From Heterodera schachtii (Eukaryota > Nematoda > Chromadorea > Rhabditida > Heteroderidae), in NCBI GenBank assembly GCA_023374025.1, contig SIJG01000088.1:285538-349537 (forward strand): a DNA stretch of 64,000 nucleotides, written 5' to 3'. The translations under genes and the position numbers were made by a program. Shown in pieces: positions 32,202 to 43,999 of this stretch. Each line of letters starts with the position of its first letter. Position 1 is the stretch's first letter. Below the pieces are notes generated by a model. That model worked only from the letters and a program-made list of their open reading frames with translations. It was not told the DNA's origin and did no database searches.

Positions 32202-34420
32202 ATCATCAATTTTTTCAATTATTAAGTATATTTTTTCGTAACATTTTTTTATCAAAATGTCTATTTGATGGGCTTTTTTCATTTATTGTTAATCATTTAT
32301 TTCATCATTCAAGGCATTTATAATTCAAAACATTTTCACATGTCAAAAAAGCGAAAAGCCACTCGGCAAACAACTGCTGTCCTTCAAAATTTTCATTTTT
32401 TATTATATAATTGCCGTTTATGTGAATAATTAATTAACATTTTTGATTGTAGTCAATATATGAAAATTATATTTGTTTTTATATTTTATAATACAAACTT
32501 TTTGAAAAAACCAAAATGTATAATTTTTTGAATTTTAAGAATATATAAGATTATTTATTCAATGGTTTTGTTCTTTGAGCATCACGGTACTTTTAGTTCA
32601 AATGAGTTTTAAAAATCTGAATTAATTTTCATTTCTGTTCACTCAAATAAAGATGATTTTTTAAACTACTTTTTAATTTAGTACAATATTTTGTTAAATC
32701 TAATAATATATCTTAATTCTTCATAAAATAATCTATATCTGGAAAATATTTAATTTAAGCTAGTAAAATTTTTTGTTTTTTATAAATTACATAATTTTTA
32801 ATTTTAAACTCCATAATTTCTTTTATAAAATTAGAAAATAATTTAATGTTTTCTTTTTCAAATATTTTCCCATTTCTAACAATGCTTGTACTAAATTTTC
32901 AAATATAAAATATTATTTGTTATATTTTTCATATTATTAATTAAAATAATTTTTTTACATTTTATATTTTAATAGTTATCTTCTTAATCGAAAAGTGCTA
33001 AATTTAATTAGAAAATATATTTTTACATTTTTGTTTTTTACTAGTTTGTATTTTTATTTGTTTATTTTAGTTAACTTTTTCGTATCCATGGATGTTTAAT
33101 GAAGGGGGCTTGCTCTCTTTATAAGAAAAATTTAATATTCTTAACAAAGTAAATTTTATTCCAATATTATGAATTCATAAACTTTTTCTGGAATACAATT
33201 GTTTACTTTATATGCTGCTGTTTGTTATTGTATTTTTCTGCATATCTTTTAATAAATTATTTCTGTTTTTCATTTAAATCTTGCCGAATGAGAGTGTCAA
33301 TTATAGGTGATAGCTTCATTTTATTTCTTTAAATATGATTTCGAGTACCTGAATTGTTATCAACAATAATTATCAAAATTTTATTTTACAAAAAATTTCT
33401 GTTATATAGTTTTTTTTGTTATACTTCATGTGCTCGTAGAGATTCCATCTTTTCTTGTTGCTTTCTTTTTGGATTAATTTTAGCTTTTCCTAGAGTTTAA
33501 ATTTATTTATTTAGATTATGTTTAGAAAACTTTAAATATAACCAAATTCTCAATAATATTTATATAGAAGAATTTATAATATTACAAATCTGATTTTTAG
33601 TTCCATTTTCTTCAATTTATTATATTAAATATTCTGCTACTTTTATTTAATTAATAACTAATTTAATCTATTGCTTTAAACTCCTTGTTTCGCGACGCAA
33701 TAAGTTCTGTAATTCGAGTGTTGGCAGCATTTTTCAAATATAAATCTTAATTAAATCTTGTTGCTTTCTTATTTTTACAATACATTAATTTATTTACAAA
33801 TTATTAGTTTGGGTATTTGGGAAAAAACTATGTGAAGATAGTTACTCTTCGCAATGAATATATTTGTTATTTATTATTTTTGACATTTATTAATAAATTT
33901 GTGCGGTAATTGTCTTTTTGTAGTAGTATATTTTATGAAAAATTTTCTTACTACTTTTAGGTGGTATTATTGTCAAAAATTGAATTAATAAATTATTTCT
34001 TGTCCAAATGTTTTGAGCGTGGCACTGTTGATTGTCGGCATTCAGTTTTTTATGAGTTTAAAACCATGACCCAGGCTTTTTCTCGTATGTTTCTTTAAAA
34101 ACAGATTACAAAATTATTTAATTAATTAAAAACTATTATCAATTTCAGAAATTTTTATTTTCGAATATTTAATTCTTATTTTTTTATTTTAACTGCTTAA
34201 TAATAATTATTTTTTATTTTAAAATCCAAATTAAATTTTTTAGTTTATATTTAAGCAGCTTTCATTAATGCATTATGTATATAAAGGTGATGCTCGAACC
34301 TCGCGGTTATGAGTCTTTTTCGTATTGAAAAATCTTGAGACTGGATGGGTTTGACGTTTATGTATTCCCAAATTATTTTTATTTTATTTATTATTGTCTT
34401 ATTTTGCTTCATATGAGAAG
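32202..34420. other. T-rich gene-poor block
   Basis: No gene. 33641-33785 shares its AT framework with 44154-44297 but has a different central island. 33280-33480 similarly pairs with 39600-39800. A 16-nt block, CAGCTTTCATTAATGC, at 34256-34271 recurs at 38311 and on the other strand at 60529. 34289-34306 (- strand) matches 19430-19447 at 17 of 18 positions. Confidence 0.4.
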
Positions 34421-34428
34421 ATAAATAA

Positions 34429-35146
34429 TAGTGATGTTCGAGACCGTAAATTTCCCGAGACTCGACCCCGAGACCGAGACCGAAAACCCCGAGACCCAAA
34501 AAACCCGAGACTCGAGACTTTTTTCAAAATTTTCCTATTCGCTTAAAAAATCGTTTAAAAAATTTTTTTTTGTCTCTATTCTTAACTAATTTTTGGCTTT
34601 TTTTAATTTTGATTCAATTTGGTACAATATTTATCATTTCAAAAACGCATAAATAAATTCGTTACTTTTTTTAACGGTTTTTGAGTCAATTTAAAAATAA
34701 AGGGTATTTGAGTTCCGGCGGTGCCGATAGGCGCCGCCGTGAAAATTTTTTTAAAATTTCAGTGCATTTTGTGAACAAATTTAGTCCAAAAATGGCAATA
34801 TTTTATGATTTTAATTATTAAAATTGTGATTAAATTCCCTTGAAAAAGAATAATTTTGAAAAATTAGAAGAAAAAATGACTACTTGGAGAGGTACTGATC
34901 CAACGCTAAAAAGAAGAAAATAACCAAGAACACAACCCACTGAAACATGCACATTACTAAGGGTATGAAGCAAAAAGTTACCAAAAGTATATTAATTCTA
35001 ACTTAACAAAAAGCCAATCATTAGGGGTGTAAAAAAGTCTCGGTCTCGAGTCTCGAAAATCAAGACCGAGACTTAAAACCCGAGACCGAGACCAAAAAAA
35101 ACCGAGACTTTTCTCGAGTCGAGACTGAGACTCTCGAACATTACTA
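34429..35146. mobile_element. hAT-like non-autonomous element, complete (GAGACC family)
   Basis: It is flanked by a perfect 8-bp duplication ATAAATAA (34421-34428 and 35147-35154). The termini are TAGTGATGTTCGAGACCG on the left and CTCTCGAACATTACTA on the right, inverted repeats of each other with one change in the first eleven bases. Both ends carry GAGACC/GAGACT word arrays (34440-34522 and 35035-35140). One GC palindrome core lies at 34715-34739. There is no transposase frame. An 8-bp duplication and TAG-type ends are hallmarks of the hAT superfamily. The partial copy at 12370-12986 belongs to the same family. Confidence 0.85.
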
Positions 35147-35154
35147 ATAAATAA

Positions 35155-36011
35155 GCAATTGGTTGACTATTTAAAATCTTATATTTTACTGATTAAATCC
35201 TGTAAATTTTATTATTATTATCGCTTTAATTGTAACTTTACTTAAAATAAATTTTGTAATTAAAAACGCATAATTATTGTCTTATCGAAACTCAGAATAT
35301 GTGATCTTGCAATGAGCTGTGTGTAATGATGGATGCTCAACGAAGTTTTAAAGCAAGTTTAATTTAAAAATTAAGTACAATTAGGATTTTATGATTATTT
35401 TCAAAAAATTTTTACTTTCTTTGATATTATAACTTTTTTTGTTTTTCGTGCAATTGATATTGAATGAACAAATTTGGTTAAGCAATTTAAATTTATTCTT
35501 TTTGGTATTTTTTTAAATTAAAATGGCAGTTCTGTGACTCACTATTGGTTTTATTTAAATACTTCTTTAAAAAATAATCTCGTCCCATTTTCCAAACAGA
35601 TTATTGTTGTATGGTGCTTGTGCTCTTTGTATTTCAATTTCTTCCTTCATTTTTGCCCAAATTATTTGGAATATTGGTTATTTTTTCAAATATAATTTAA
35701 GCAATTTCAGTACATCGCAAAATCAGCCAACAAATTTAATATTTTTAATACATTAAATAACTCTAAGAATTATTTATCAGAATATAGAATTTCTAAAATC
35801 TAAGGCTCTAATGATGCAAATATGTTTAATTAACTTTATTACATTACAGTTAGTGTTAGTTTTTATCAGGTCTTGTCATTCAAATATTTTGATTTATTCT
35901 CGTCATCAGGGTCTTTATTTCGTTTAACAGCATCTTCTGTTTACCTTCATGTAATATTTGCGGTTATGAATTTTATTTTCATGACGATAATAATTATTTA
36001 TTTTTATTTTC
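35155..36011. other. T-rich intergenic DNA
   Basis: No gene seen. GATGGATGCTCAACGAAG at 35328-35345 is a GC-richer island. Confidence 0.3.
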
Positions 36012-36019
36012 ATTTTTAC

Positions 36020-36198
36020 TAGAGCCCGGCGGGAGCGGGAGTCCCGCGGGAGTTTACGGGATTCCCGCTCCCGACTCCCGCTTTTTTCGGTGAACGGGAT
36101 TTTTTACGGGAGCGGGAGTTTTACGGGATTCCCGCTTCCGCGCCCGCTCCCGGAAAAATTTGAACTCCCGCTCCCGGAAATTTTTTTACCGTGCTCTA
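36020..36198. mobile_element. Short hAT-like MITE (GGGAGCGGGAG family)
   Basis: The ends are TAGAGCCCGG and, inverted, TAGAGCACGG (CCGTGCTCTA at 36189-36198). Flanking octamers ATTTTTAC and ATTATTAC differ at one base, consistent with an aged target duplication. The whole 179 bp is made of CCCGCTCCC/GGGAGCGGG words. No GC palindrome core and no coding capacity. Confidence 0.75.
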
Positions 36199-36379
36199 AT
36201 TATTACATATAGTAATATTTTTTATCTCCTGTTGAAAAGAATTTACTTTGATATAATTGCGTTTATAATAGTGGAAATTTTTGGCTCTGAATTTGCTTTA
36301 ATTCAATTAGTGAAATTTTAAATTTTGTTTTTGCTTTATTCTGCATTATAATGCCATTTTTATGCAAAAAATGTACCAA

Positions 36380-36948
36380 AAACTCCCAATTTTCTATTTT
36401 TTCCGGCGGCAGCTATCGGCACCGCCGGTTCGCAAAAGCTTATTTGTTCGTAAAATTTTGGCTCAAAATCGCGCAAAAATTGGTCATTTTTGGTGAAAAT
36501 CTGTGGGCAAAATGAACTCAAATTTTCAAAAAATTCTCCCGGCGGTGCCTATCGGCATCGCCGGCCCTAAAATTTGATAGCATTTTAATCAAATAAAATG
36601 TAAAAATTTACTGATTTGAAAAATGTTGCTAAATGTTATTATTTTTGACCCTAACATCTTATTTTTCGGCCTTGGTGTTCATATTTTGAAAAATTACCGA
36701 TCGGCACGATGGTTTTGGGGGGCTGGCGGTGCCGATAGGGACAGCCGGAAAGTTTTTCGTAACTTTTAAATTTTTAAAACGCCCGGAGTCCCCAATCCCC
36801 CGAATTAGTGTCGGGGGGTCGGGGGGCAAAAAGTCGGGGGCCGGGGATCTCGGGGGACGACATGTCGCGGGTCGGGTTGGGGGATTGGTCCAAAAAACGT
36901 CTCGGGTCGGGTCGGGGGGCTCGGGGTCGGGGTCGGGGCTTAACCCTA
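36380..36948. mobile_element. hAT-like element fragment (GGGTCGGG family)
   Basis: The right end, inverted, reads TAGGGTTAAGCCCCGACCCC, with a GGGTCGGG/GGGGTCGG array at 36795-36940. Three GC palindrome cores lie at 36403-36428, 36539-36564 and 36725-36748, each near the constant TTTTTGGTGAAAATCTGT motif or a related one. No left terminus or matching octamer to CTTCAAAT (36949-36956) was found. The open frame covering the array is an artefact. Confidence 0.6.
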
Positions 36949-36956
36949 CTTCAAAT

Positions 36957-39900
36957 TATAACTTTTTTTTTTCTTTAAAATCGAGAAATTATTTTAAGTA
37001 TATTTTTTAATTAATTTTCACATCATTATTATAACTTGTCATTTCTTTTAAATATATATTATTCATTTCATTTTTATGTTATATTTTAATATATAGTAAA
37101 TCTTTATTAAATAAGACCTAATAATAGATATTTTTAGATAAATTTTGGAAACTTCTATTCAAATTGATAACGAAATTCGTTTAGATAAATTATTAGTTAT
37201 TTATCAGAAAAATATTATTATTATTAGATAAGGCATTGTTTTAATTTTAATGTTTTCTGAATTAATGTGCGGAAAAACTCGATGTCCAGTAAAGTCCATC
37301 TGTTTTTAGTTTTATGGTTTGTCTTATGTACAATTTAGTTTTTATTTAATTTTTTATATCAGTATCATATATGATTTTGTAAATAAATTAATTTTTAAAT
37401 ATAAAAATTTTTTTTTTTTATTCAACAGTGAGAAATTCATTTGAGAATAATAATAAAAATAAGGAAATTTAATTCTGTTATTTTAACTTTCTTTTCTCGT
37501 CGTAGACCGCGTAATCGATTAAAAGGTTTTTCTTTAGATTTCTATTTCATTTAATATAATTTTTAAAAAACTAAAAACTAATTTTGACATAGTTCAATTA
37601 CATTTTTATAATTTTTATTAAATTTTTATTATTTTTCAACACAAAAAATTTTAAAATAATTTTTAGTTTGTTATTTATTTAAAAATATAATTATTTTTAC
37701 GACTATTATTATCAATTGGGTTATTTAATATTTATTTATTTTTTACATTAATTTATTTTTAATGCATTTTTAATATTTTTTGAATAAACTTATGTTTTTA
37801 TTATATTTCTTTTAAATATGCTGCAATTCTATTATTTATTTCTTTGCTCATGATCACCATGTTTTGTTCTTCGTTGCTTCGTTCACTTGGGCATGAATAA
37901 TAAAAAATAATTAATTATGAATTAATGCAAAAGTTATTTATGGAATTTTATTATGTTAATTTATTTATTACAATGTTTCTTTTTCTTGAAAAGAGAATAA
38001 AATTATATAGTTAATAAAAAAATATTAAATAAAATTATTGCGTAAATCAGCATTTTGCATCACACTTTATTTTATTCAAGTCAGAAATTATTTTCTAAAC
38101 AAAATTTTGTTTATTTATTTTCATGGTGAAGAATTTAAAAGAAACTGATATTTTAAATGGTATTTATCAATAGTTTCTTATTATTAATAAAATTTCTTTT
38201 TTTTTTCAATGCTTCTGCAGTGTAATATAACTTTTCTATTTCAACTGAGAATAAATAATTTTATTTTTTAATTTTAAATTTTCCAAATTAATAATTTTAG
38301 ATATATATTACAGCTTTCATTAATGCCTCATGAATCGGCGTGTTTGCATCTAGTTCTTCTTCTTTCGGTTGAAACGGTTTGATTATAGAAATATTTTTTG
38401 ATCTAATAATTATATTTCATTCCTCTTTTTAAATATTATGTTGTATTAAAAAAATTTTTCTTTTATTATAAGGTTTTTGCTTAAACAAGTAGCATTATTT
38501 GCTTATAAACCATATTAATAATATTTAATTTACATTAACAAAATTAAAGAACTTTTGGTCGCCTGACGATTATTATTATTAAAATTAAATGCAAAAAAAA
38601 GAGCAAAAAATTACATATATAGAAAAATAATTAACGAAAGGACGACATTAAAAATGTAGAGCGATTAAAATTTTATTCAAGTGAAAGATGTATCTTATTT
38701 TATATCCAGAAAAATACATTAAAAGCAAATATTAAATTATTTTAGTTTATTATGAGAAAATTTATTCAAAAATTTTTTAAATGAACAAATCAGTATACAG
38801 ATAAAATTCTTTTTGAGAAAAAAAAATAATAAATTTTGAAGATGAATTCTTGAGAAAATTTATAATTTCCTAGGCGTGAATTTTTATTTTTATTGCATTT
38901 GTTCATAAGTTTGGTAAAACGCCATATACATAGGTTAAAATTTTAAAATTTTAAGCTTTTTTATGTTAAAAAATAAAAAGCTAGAAAATAATTGCTAATA
39001 AACCGAAAAAAAATTTGGCCATTTTTGGATCAAATTTAGGCAAAAATATAAAAAAAAATTGTCTTATTTTATTTTTTTGTATTTTATGGCAGACAAAAAA
39101 ACATCATGATTTATTGTTAAAAATTGGCATTGTTCCGTTAAAATTGTGATTATCTATAAACGTCTTGTTTTGTTCCAGTCAAGTATCAATGAGAAATAAT
39201 TGTATTTTTTGAGAATTTAAATTTTAATATGTTTATTTATTAATGACCTAAGGCATACTTAAATTTGTTATTTATTACTTTTCTCGTGACTTTATCAAGC
39301 GAAGATCTCCGATGTTCATTTCTTGCTGCCGATTTTTGTGAAGATATTACAGACCGGGTCATGGTTCTAATTTTCTGCAATTAACTAATTTGAACTTTTC
39401 GGTTAAAAGAATAACAAAATTGGATAAAAATATTTGATTTATGTATTTTATTTATTATCACCTTTCTTTTTTTAATATTGCTCATTTGTCAGGTTTTTAT
39501 TTATGAAAACATACTGGAATGAATTTTTTTTTTTATCTTGCTAAATATATTTGGGTTTTTAATAGATTGTTTTCAAATTTAATTATTCTGAAGGTACTGA
39601 CGTCTTCTAAGAATGTCCATTCTAGGTCTTGACTTAATTTATCTCTTACAAATATGGATATGTTTCCTGGGTTGTATCTAACAACAATTACCATAAAATT
39701 TTTATTTTACGGAAACTTTCGTTATAAAATATTAATGATTCTATCTTTTAAAAAATTTTAATTCACGTATGCTAGCACGGGTTTTCTTTTTTTCATCGGT
39801 CGGTGTATCCTTTATTTGGAGTTTAATAGCTTTCATAGAATCTAAATTATATTAGAATAATATCCATTTATGATGCATTTTTAAAACTCAAAATAATAAA

Positions 39901-40700
39901 GTTAATTCAAGCAATTCTTTCGCTGATGGTAAGACAACATTTTTTTCCAATTCGCTGATAAGCTAAATCGAATCATTTAATTATTTAAAATTAATAATAA
40001 TGTAATTTTAAGACTTTGTTGAATTTGAATTTAGTTTGCCAGAAATCCTTGTATATTAAAGTCTGACCATGTCATAACAGTTTTCTATTAAAATCTATGT
40101 GTTCTATTTTGATATAAATAAAGAATTTTTTATTTTTATAAATATTTTCACTTTATGTAAATCATTTAAAAAAAATCTCATTAATTGCATTTATTTCGGC
40201 ATAATCACTTTGCAAATAATATTTTAAACTTGTTTGCTTTTTATATAGTAAATTTCCATATAACATAATACAACAGAATTAAAATAATATAGAAAATTTC
40301 ATTCGCAATTTGAAGCCTTTCACTGATAATATAAAAATAAAATGAAAATTCATTATTTACACCTTATAGGGTATACATTGCCAAATAGGCTATTTTAAAA
40401 TTTCTTAGCTAATTCTGCAATTCAAAATAAGCATATTTTCTTTATAAAATAGAACAACTTAAGACAAAATATAATTAAAAAATTTTTTTCCAGAAATACC
40501 CACTTATTATATTATACAAAATAATGTATTATAACGTACCTAAACAGTTGCTTGTATAAATAAAATCTAGCGAATGCGGACTCCATCCCTTTTTGTGCCA
40601 GCGGAGTGGCATGGCCGATTTGGATTAATATCTGTTTTCTATTCTTAATAAATGAAAACTAATAAATTTAAATGAAATTAATAAAATATTTTACATAATT
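36957..40700. other. T-rich gene-poor block
   Basis: No gene. 38050-38232 is the second copy of dispersed repeat R1. 39600-39800 pairs with 33280-33480. 40597-40610 (GCCA/TGGC) is one of several hairpin islands. Confidence 0.35.
38050..38232 (+). repeat. Dispersed repeat R1, copy 2
   Basis: GCATTTTGCATCACACTTT, TATTTTCATGGTGAAGAA and AATGGTATTTATCAATAG then AATGCTTCTGCAGTG align with 28821-29000. Confidence 0.6.
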
Positions 40701-40717
40701 ATCTTGAATAAAAGTTT

Positions 40718-40957
40718 TTGCTCTTTGAAATTGACCGTCCGGATGCAAAGGGGCATCACGAATACGATTATATAAATTTTATCAATAAATTGCTAATATT
40801 TAAAATAAAATTTTACATTGCAAAAAATTATTTTACATTGCATTTTCAAATTCAAATCCCCCTATTAACGCTCATAACGGAGAATACATACATATATTTG
40901 CCTCGCAAAAATAACAAATTAATAATTAGCCCAATGCGATTAATTCGCTACATATGA
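40718..40957 (+). CDS. Weak candidate coding fragment
   Basis: The first ~20 residues (MLFEIDRPDAKGHHEYDYIN) are protein-like and GC-richer than the surroundings. The remainder is AT-biased and resembles translated non-coding DNA. If real, it is a short exon of roughly 60 bases with a donor I cannot place. Family unknown. Confidence 0.15.
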   Translation: MLFEIDRPDAKGHHEYDYINFINKLLIFKIKFYIAKNYFTLHFQIQIPLLTLITENTYIYLPRKNNKLIISPMRLIRYI

Positions 40958-40959
40958 CT

Positions 40960-43830
40960 CAATTATAAACAATTTATGGAATGTAAAAAAGAAACATTAA
41001 AATATTATTTAAAAAATCGTTTTTTTATTATATTTGTTGCGCCCAAAAATTTCAGATGAACCTTAAGTTTTTTGATAACAAAAGTTATTATCTTTTATAG
41101 AATATGTTTTTAATATATTGTAAAGAATTCATTTAATTTAAAATTGAAACAAATAAAAGTAAAAAACTGTATTATGAAATATAAAAAATTAAAAAGATGG
41201 AATTAAAATATTTTAAATAATAAAAAATAAGAATATTTATATTGGCTTAAAAAGGTCAGATGAAACTTATCTTTTTTCATAATGGATTTGTATAAAAAAT
41301 AAAATTAAATCTTTTAAATAATAAAAAAAATAATGGGAAATGAAAAAAAACGCTGATTTTATTTCTAAGAACGACGATATGATTAATATGATAAATACTA
41401 AAAACATTTATTAACTAGAGACAAATTAATTCCTCTATCGATCGAAATTATAAAATATTTTCATAGAAATAAAAAATTGAGTTTTTTTTGGTTAAATAAT
41501 TCATTGTAATATAAATCAAATAAAAATAAAGCTAATACAATTTTACGTTCTATACATGAGCATCAAAAAAGGAAATAAAAGCCAGATTGGTTAACGCGCT
41601 GATTAAAAATGAACATTTATTCTCGAACATAAAAAAGTGTTGGAAAATGAAAACAAAAAGTTCTTGATTTTTTAAAAACAATATTTTTTATTACAATAAA
41701 GCAGATAAATAAGAAACAATAGTAATAATTTGTCTATCGGCACAAGATTTATATATGTAAAAAGATATTCTATATAAATAAAAAAATATAATAAATAAAA
41801 AAGGTGAATATTTTAAGTGAAACAAACCATAGTTAATGATAGACAAAGACTAAGAAGGAAATGATAAAAAAGGAAAGAAATATTTAATAAAATACCAACG
41901 CCAACATATTGGAATTTTTGATGAAAACCTATGAAAAACATGCAAAAGTTCTAAATAAACAAAACTTCAAAAGCGTTTAAATACGTAAATAAATTTTATT
42001 TTTATTTTTAATTATTTATTGTAAAAATCAGCAAATAATACATATACAATAAAATTGCAAATACGAAGTTTTATTTGCAAAAAATATCGAAAAGAATTTA
42101 AAAACTTCTTCAAGAAATTCTTTAATACATATTAATTAAATTTTATTTCTTTTTTTGTATTTATATTCTTAATAATTTAATATCGAAAAACAGCAATTTG
42201 AAAAAGAATAATCAAAATACATTGCATACGATTTATTTTAAAAAAATTCACGACGCAAACGCACTTTTAAAATTTTATTTTTAAATGTCATATTTGTCTT
42301 TCTGTAGATTAAATCTACAACACTTACGAAATAGTAATTTTTAATATCACAAAATCAAAAAATTAGATAAACATGAAATTTTATCAAGTGAATTTTTTTT
42401 TGAATCAAACAAATAAAGGTAAAATTAATCATATTAATTTGAATGAAGGAGTTCCTCTATAAAATACGCAAATCCGAGATTTCAAACTAATTTTTTCAAA
42501 ATATATTTATATAATATTTTAAAGATAACCTGCAAATAAAAATAAAATAATAGAAATGAAGCAGGTGTGATTTAAAATAGAGAAAAATTTAATCTAAAAA
42601 TAATAATGATAGTCAATTTTAAATACATTGAACTTATAATTATCAAAATACCACGTCTAGAAAAATGCGTACTTTAGATTCATGTATTTGGACTATTATA
42701 AAAATTGATCACGGTTTTAAACCTATCGATTATATAAACAAATTTTTCTCAGTATTTTAAAAAAAACAAAAATATCTTAAGCATCATCAACCGAATATAA
42801 AAGTTCATTTAAACAAAAGATTTCAATTTAAAATTTTATTTATATTTAAAAATTCTATATTTTTTGTTGAATACAATAAAAAAAGTATTTAATTAAGTTG
42901 AATAAATGAAACTAAAAATGCCTGCCAAATTATTCCTAATTTAAATCTAATAACCGAGTGAAACGTTAGAAATGAAGGCATGCTCTAAGAAATGACCGCG
43001 TCGGGAATAAATACAAGAAATTAGAGCCAAGTCAGGTGATGAAGGGTCAATCAAAAATTTTTCTCTTGCCTTCTCGAATGAATAAAATAAAATAAATAAT
43101 AAAAAACAATATAATTAATTTTTTATAAAATAATAAATACCAAAAGCAATGCTTCGTAAATTAAAAATCTAATTTATCAAGATATTTTCACATAGTGAAG
43201 ACAGCATTTAGAATTTGATGGAAGAAAAAGCACTACAAATAATAATATTTAATAAATTAAATTAATAAATAAAAAGTATAGGTCAGATTATTAATCTCAG
43301 CCTAATTAAGAAATGGAAAGAGAAAAAGGGTTAAATTTTTTTAAATCAATGTTAAAATCCAAAAATACAATACATTAAAAATATTAAAAATTAAGTGTCG
43401 ACTTGCGACATGCGAATTTATTGAATTGTTCGTTCTGCTGCTGAGAAAAAAATGAAAATATTTTTTAAATTTTTTTAATTTTCAATTGCTATTTAAATTC
43501 CAATTATTATCGACTTGAAAAAATAAAAATTTCTAAAATATTTCAAATATACAGTAACCAAAAATTTATAAAAAAAATTAAAAGAGAATAATGCAAAAGA
43601 AATCGAAAAATGTGGAAAAAGACAGAGAAACAGAATCAATGAAAATGGACATTTTCTATAGCAAAGGAAATTAAGATTTAAATACGAATTTAAAAGAAAA
43701 AGACTAATCTTTGGATTTTAATAAATAATCATTTGTTAACTTAACCGCCAATGCTTTTTAAATGCCAAAAAAATGAACTGGAAAAAGGAAATGATCTGCA
43801 AAAATACCGAATTTGTGACACCAAAAAAAG
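40960..43830. other. A-rich gene-poor block
   Basis: No gene seen. The + strand is A-rich, the mirror image of the neighbouring T-rich blocks. A GC-richer island at 42960-43060 has no long frame. Confidence 0.35.
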
Positions 43831-43831
43831 T

Positions 43832-43990
43832 TTATGAAAATGGCGACGAAATTAAAGCATCAAATTTGTCATCATATTCATCTTCAAAATTGTATGTACC
43901 TTCATTATTTTCCATATTTTCAATTGATTTTTCCAATTTTTCCATCTCTTCATTGGCATTTTGTTTTGCATTTTTATATATTTTTGCCAT
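43832..43990 (-). CDS. Small acidic coiled-coil-like ORF (52 aa)
   Basis: On the - strand the ATG at 43990 follows an in-frame stop and encodes MAKIYKNAKQNANEEMEKLE, then KSIENMENNE, then YNFEDEYDDKFDALISSPFS and a TAA. Heptad-like spacing of I, M and L in the first 28 residues and a strongly acidic second half are consistent with a short helical adaptor-type protein. A GTACAT after residue 30 could act as a donor, making this a first exon. I do not recognise it. Reading the + strand gives a longer but Phe/Ser-rich frame that looks like the antisense of this one. Confidence 0.45.
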   Translation of the reverse strand: MAKIYKNAKQNANEEMEKLEKSIENMENNEGTYNFEDEYDDKFDALISSPFS

Positions 43991-43999
43991 TTATAAAAA

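Noticed and set aside
34270..34330. Possible tRNA on the - strand (CTCATAACC...GGTTCGAGCATC)
   Set aside because: A T-arm-like B box is present, but no acceptor stem or D-arm can be paired, so I do not call a tRNA.
36729..37010. 93-aa Gly-rich frame
   Set aside because: Translation of the GGGTCGGG array at the end of a hAT-like fragment.
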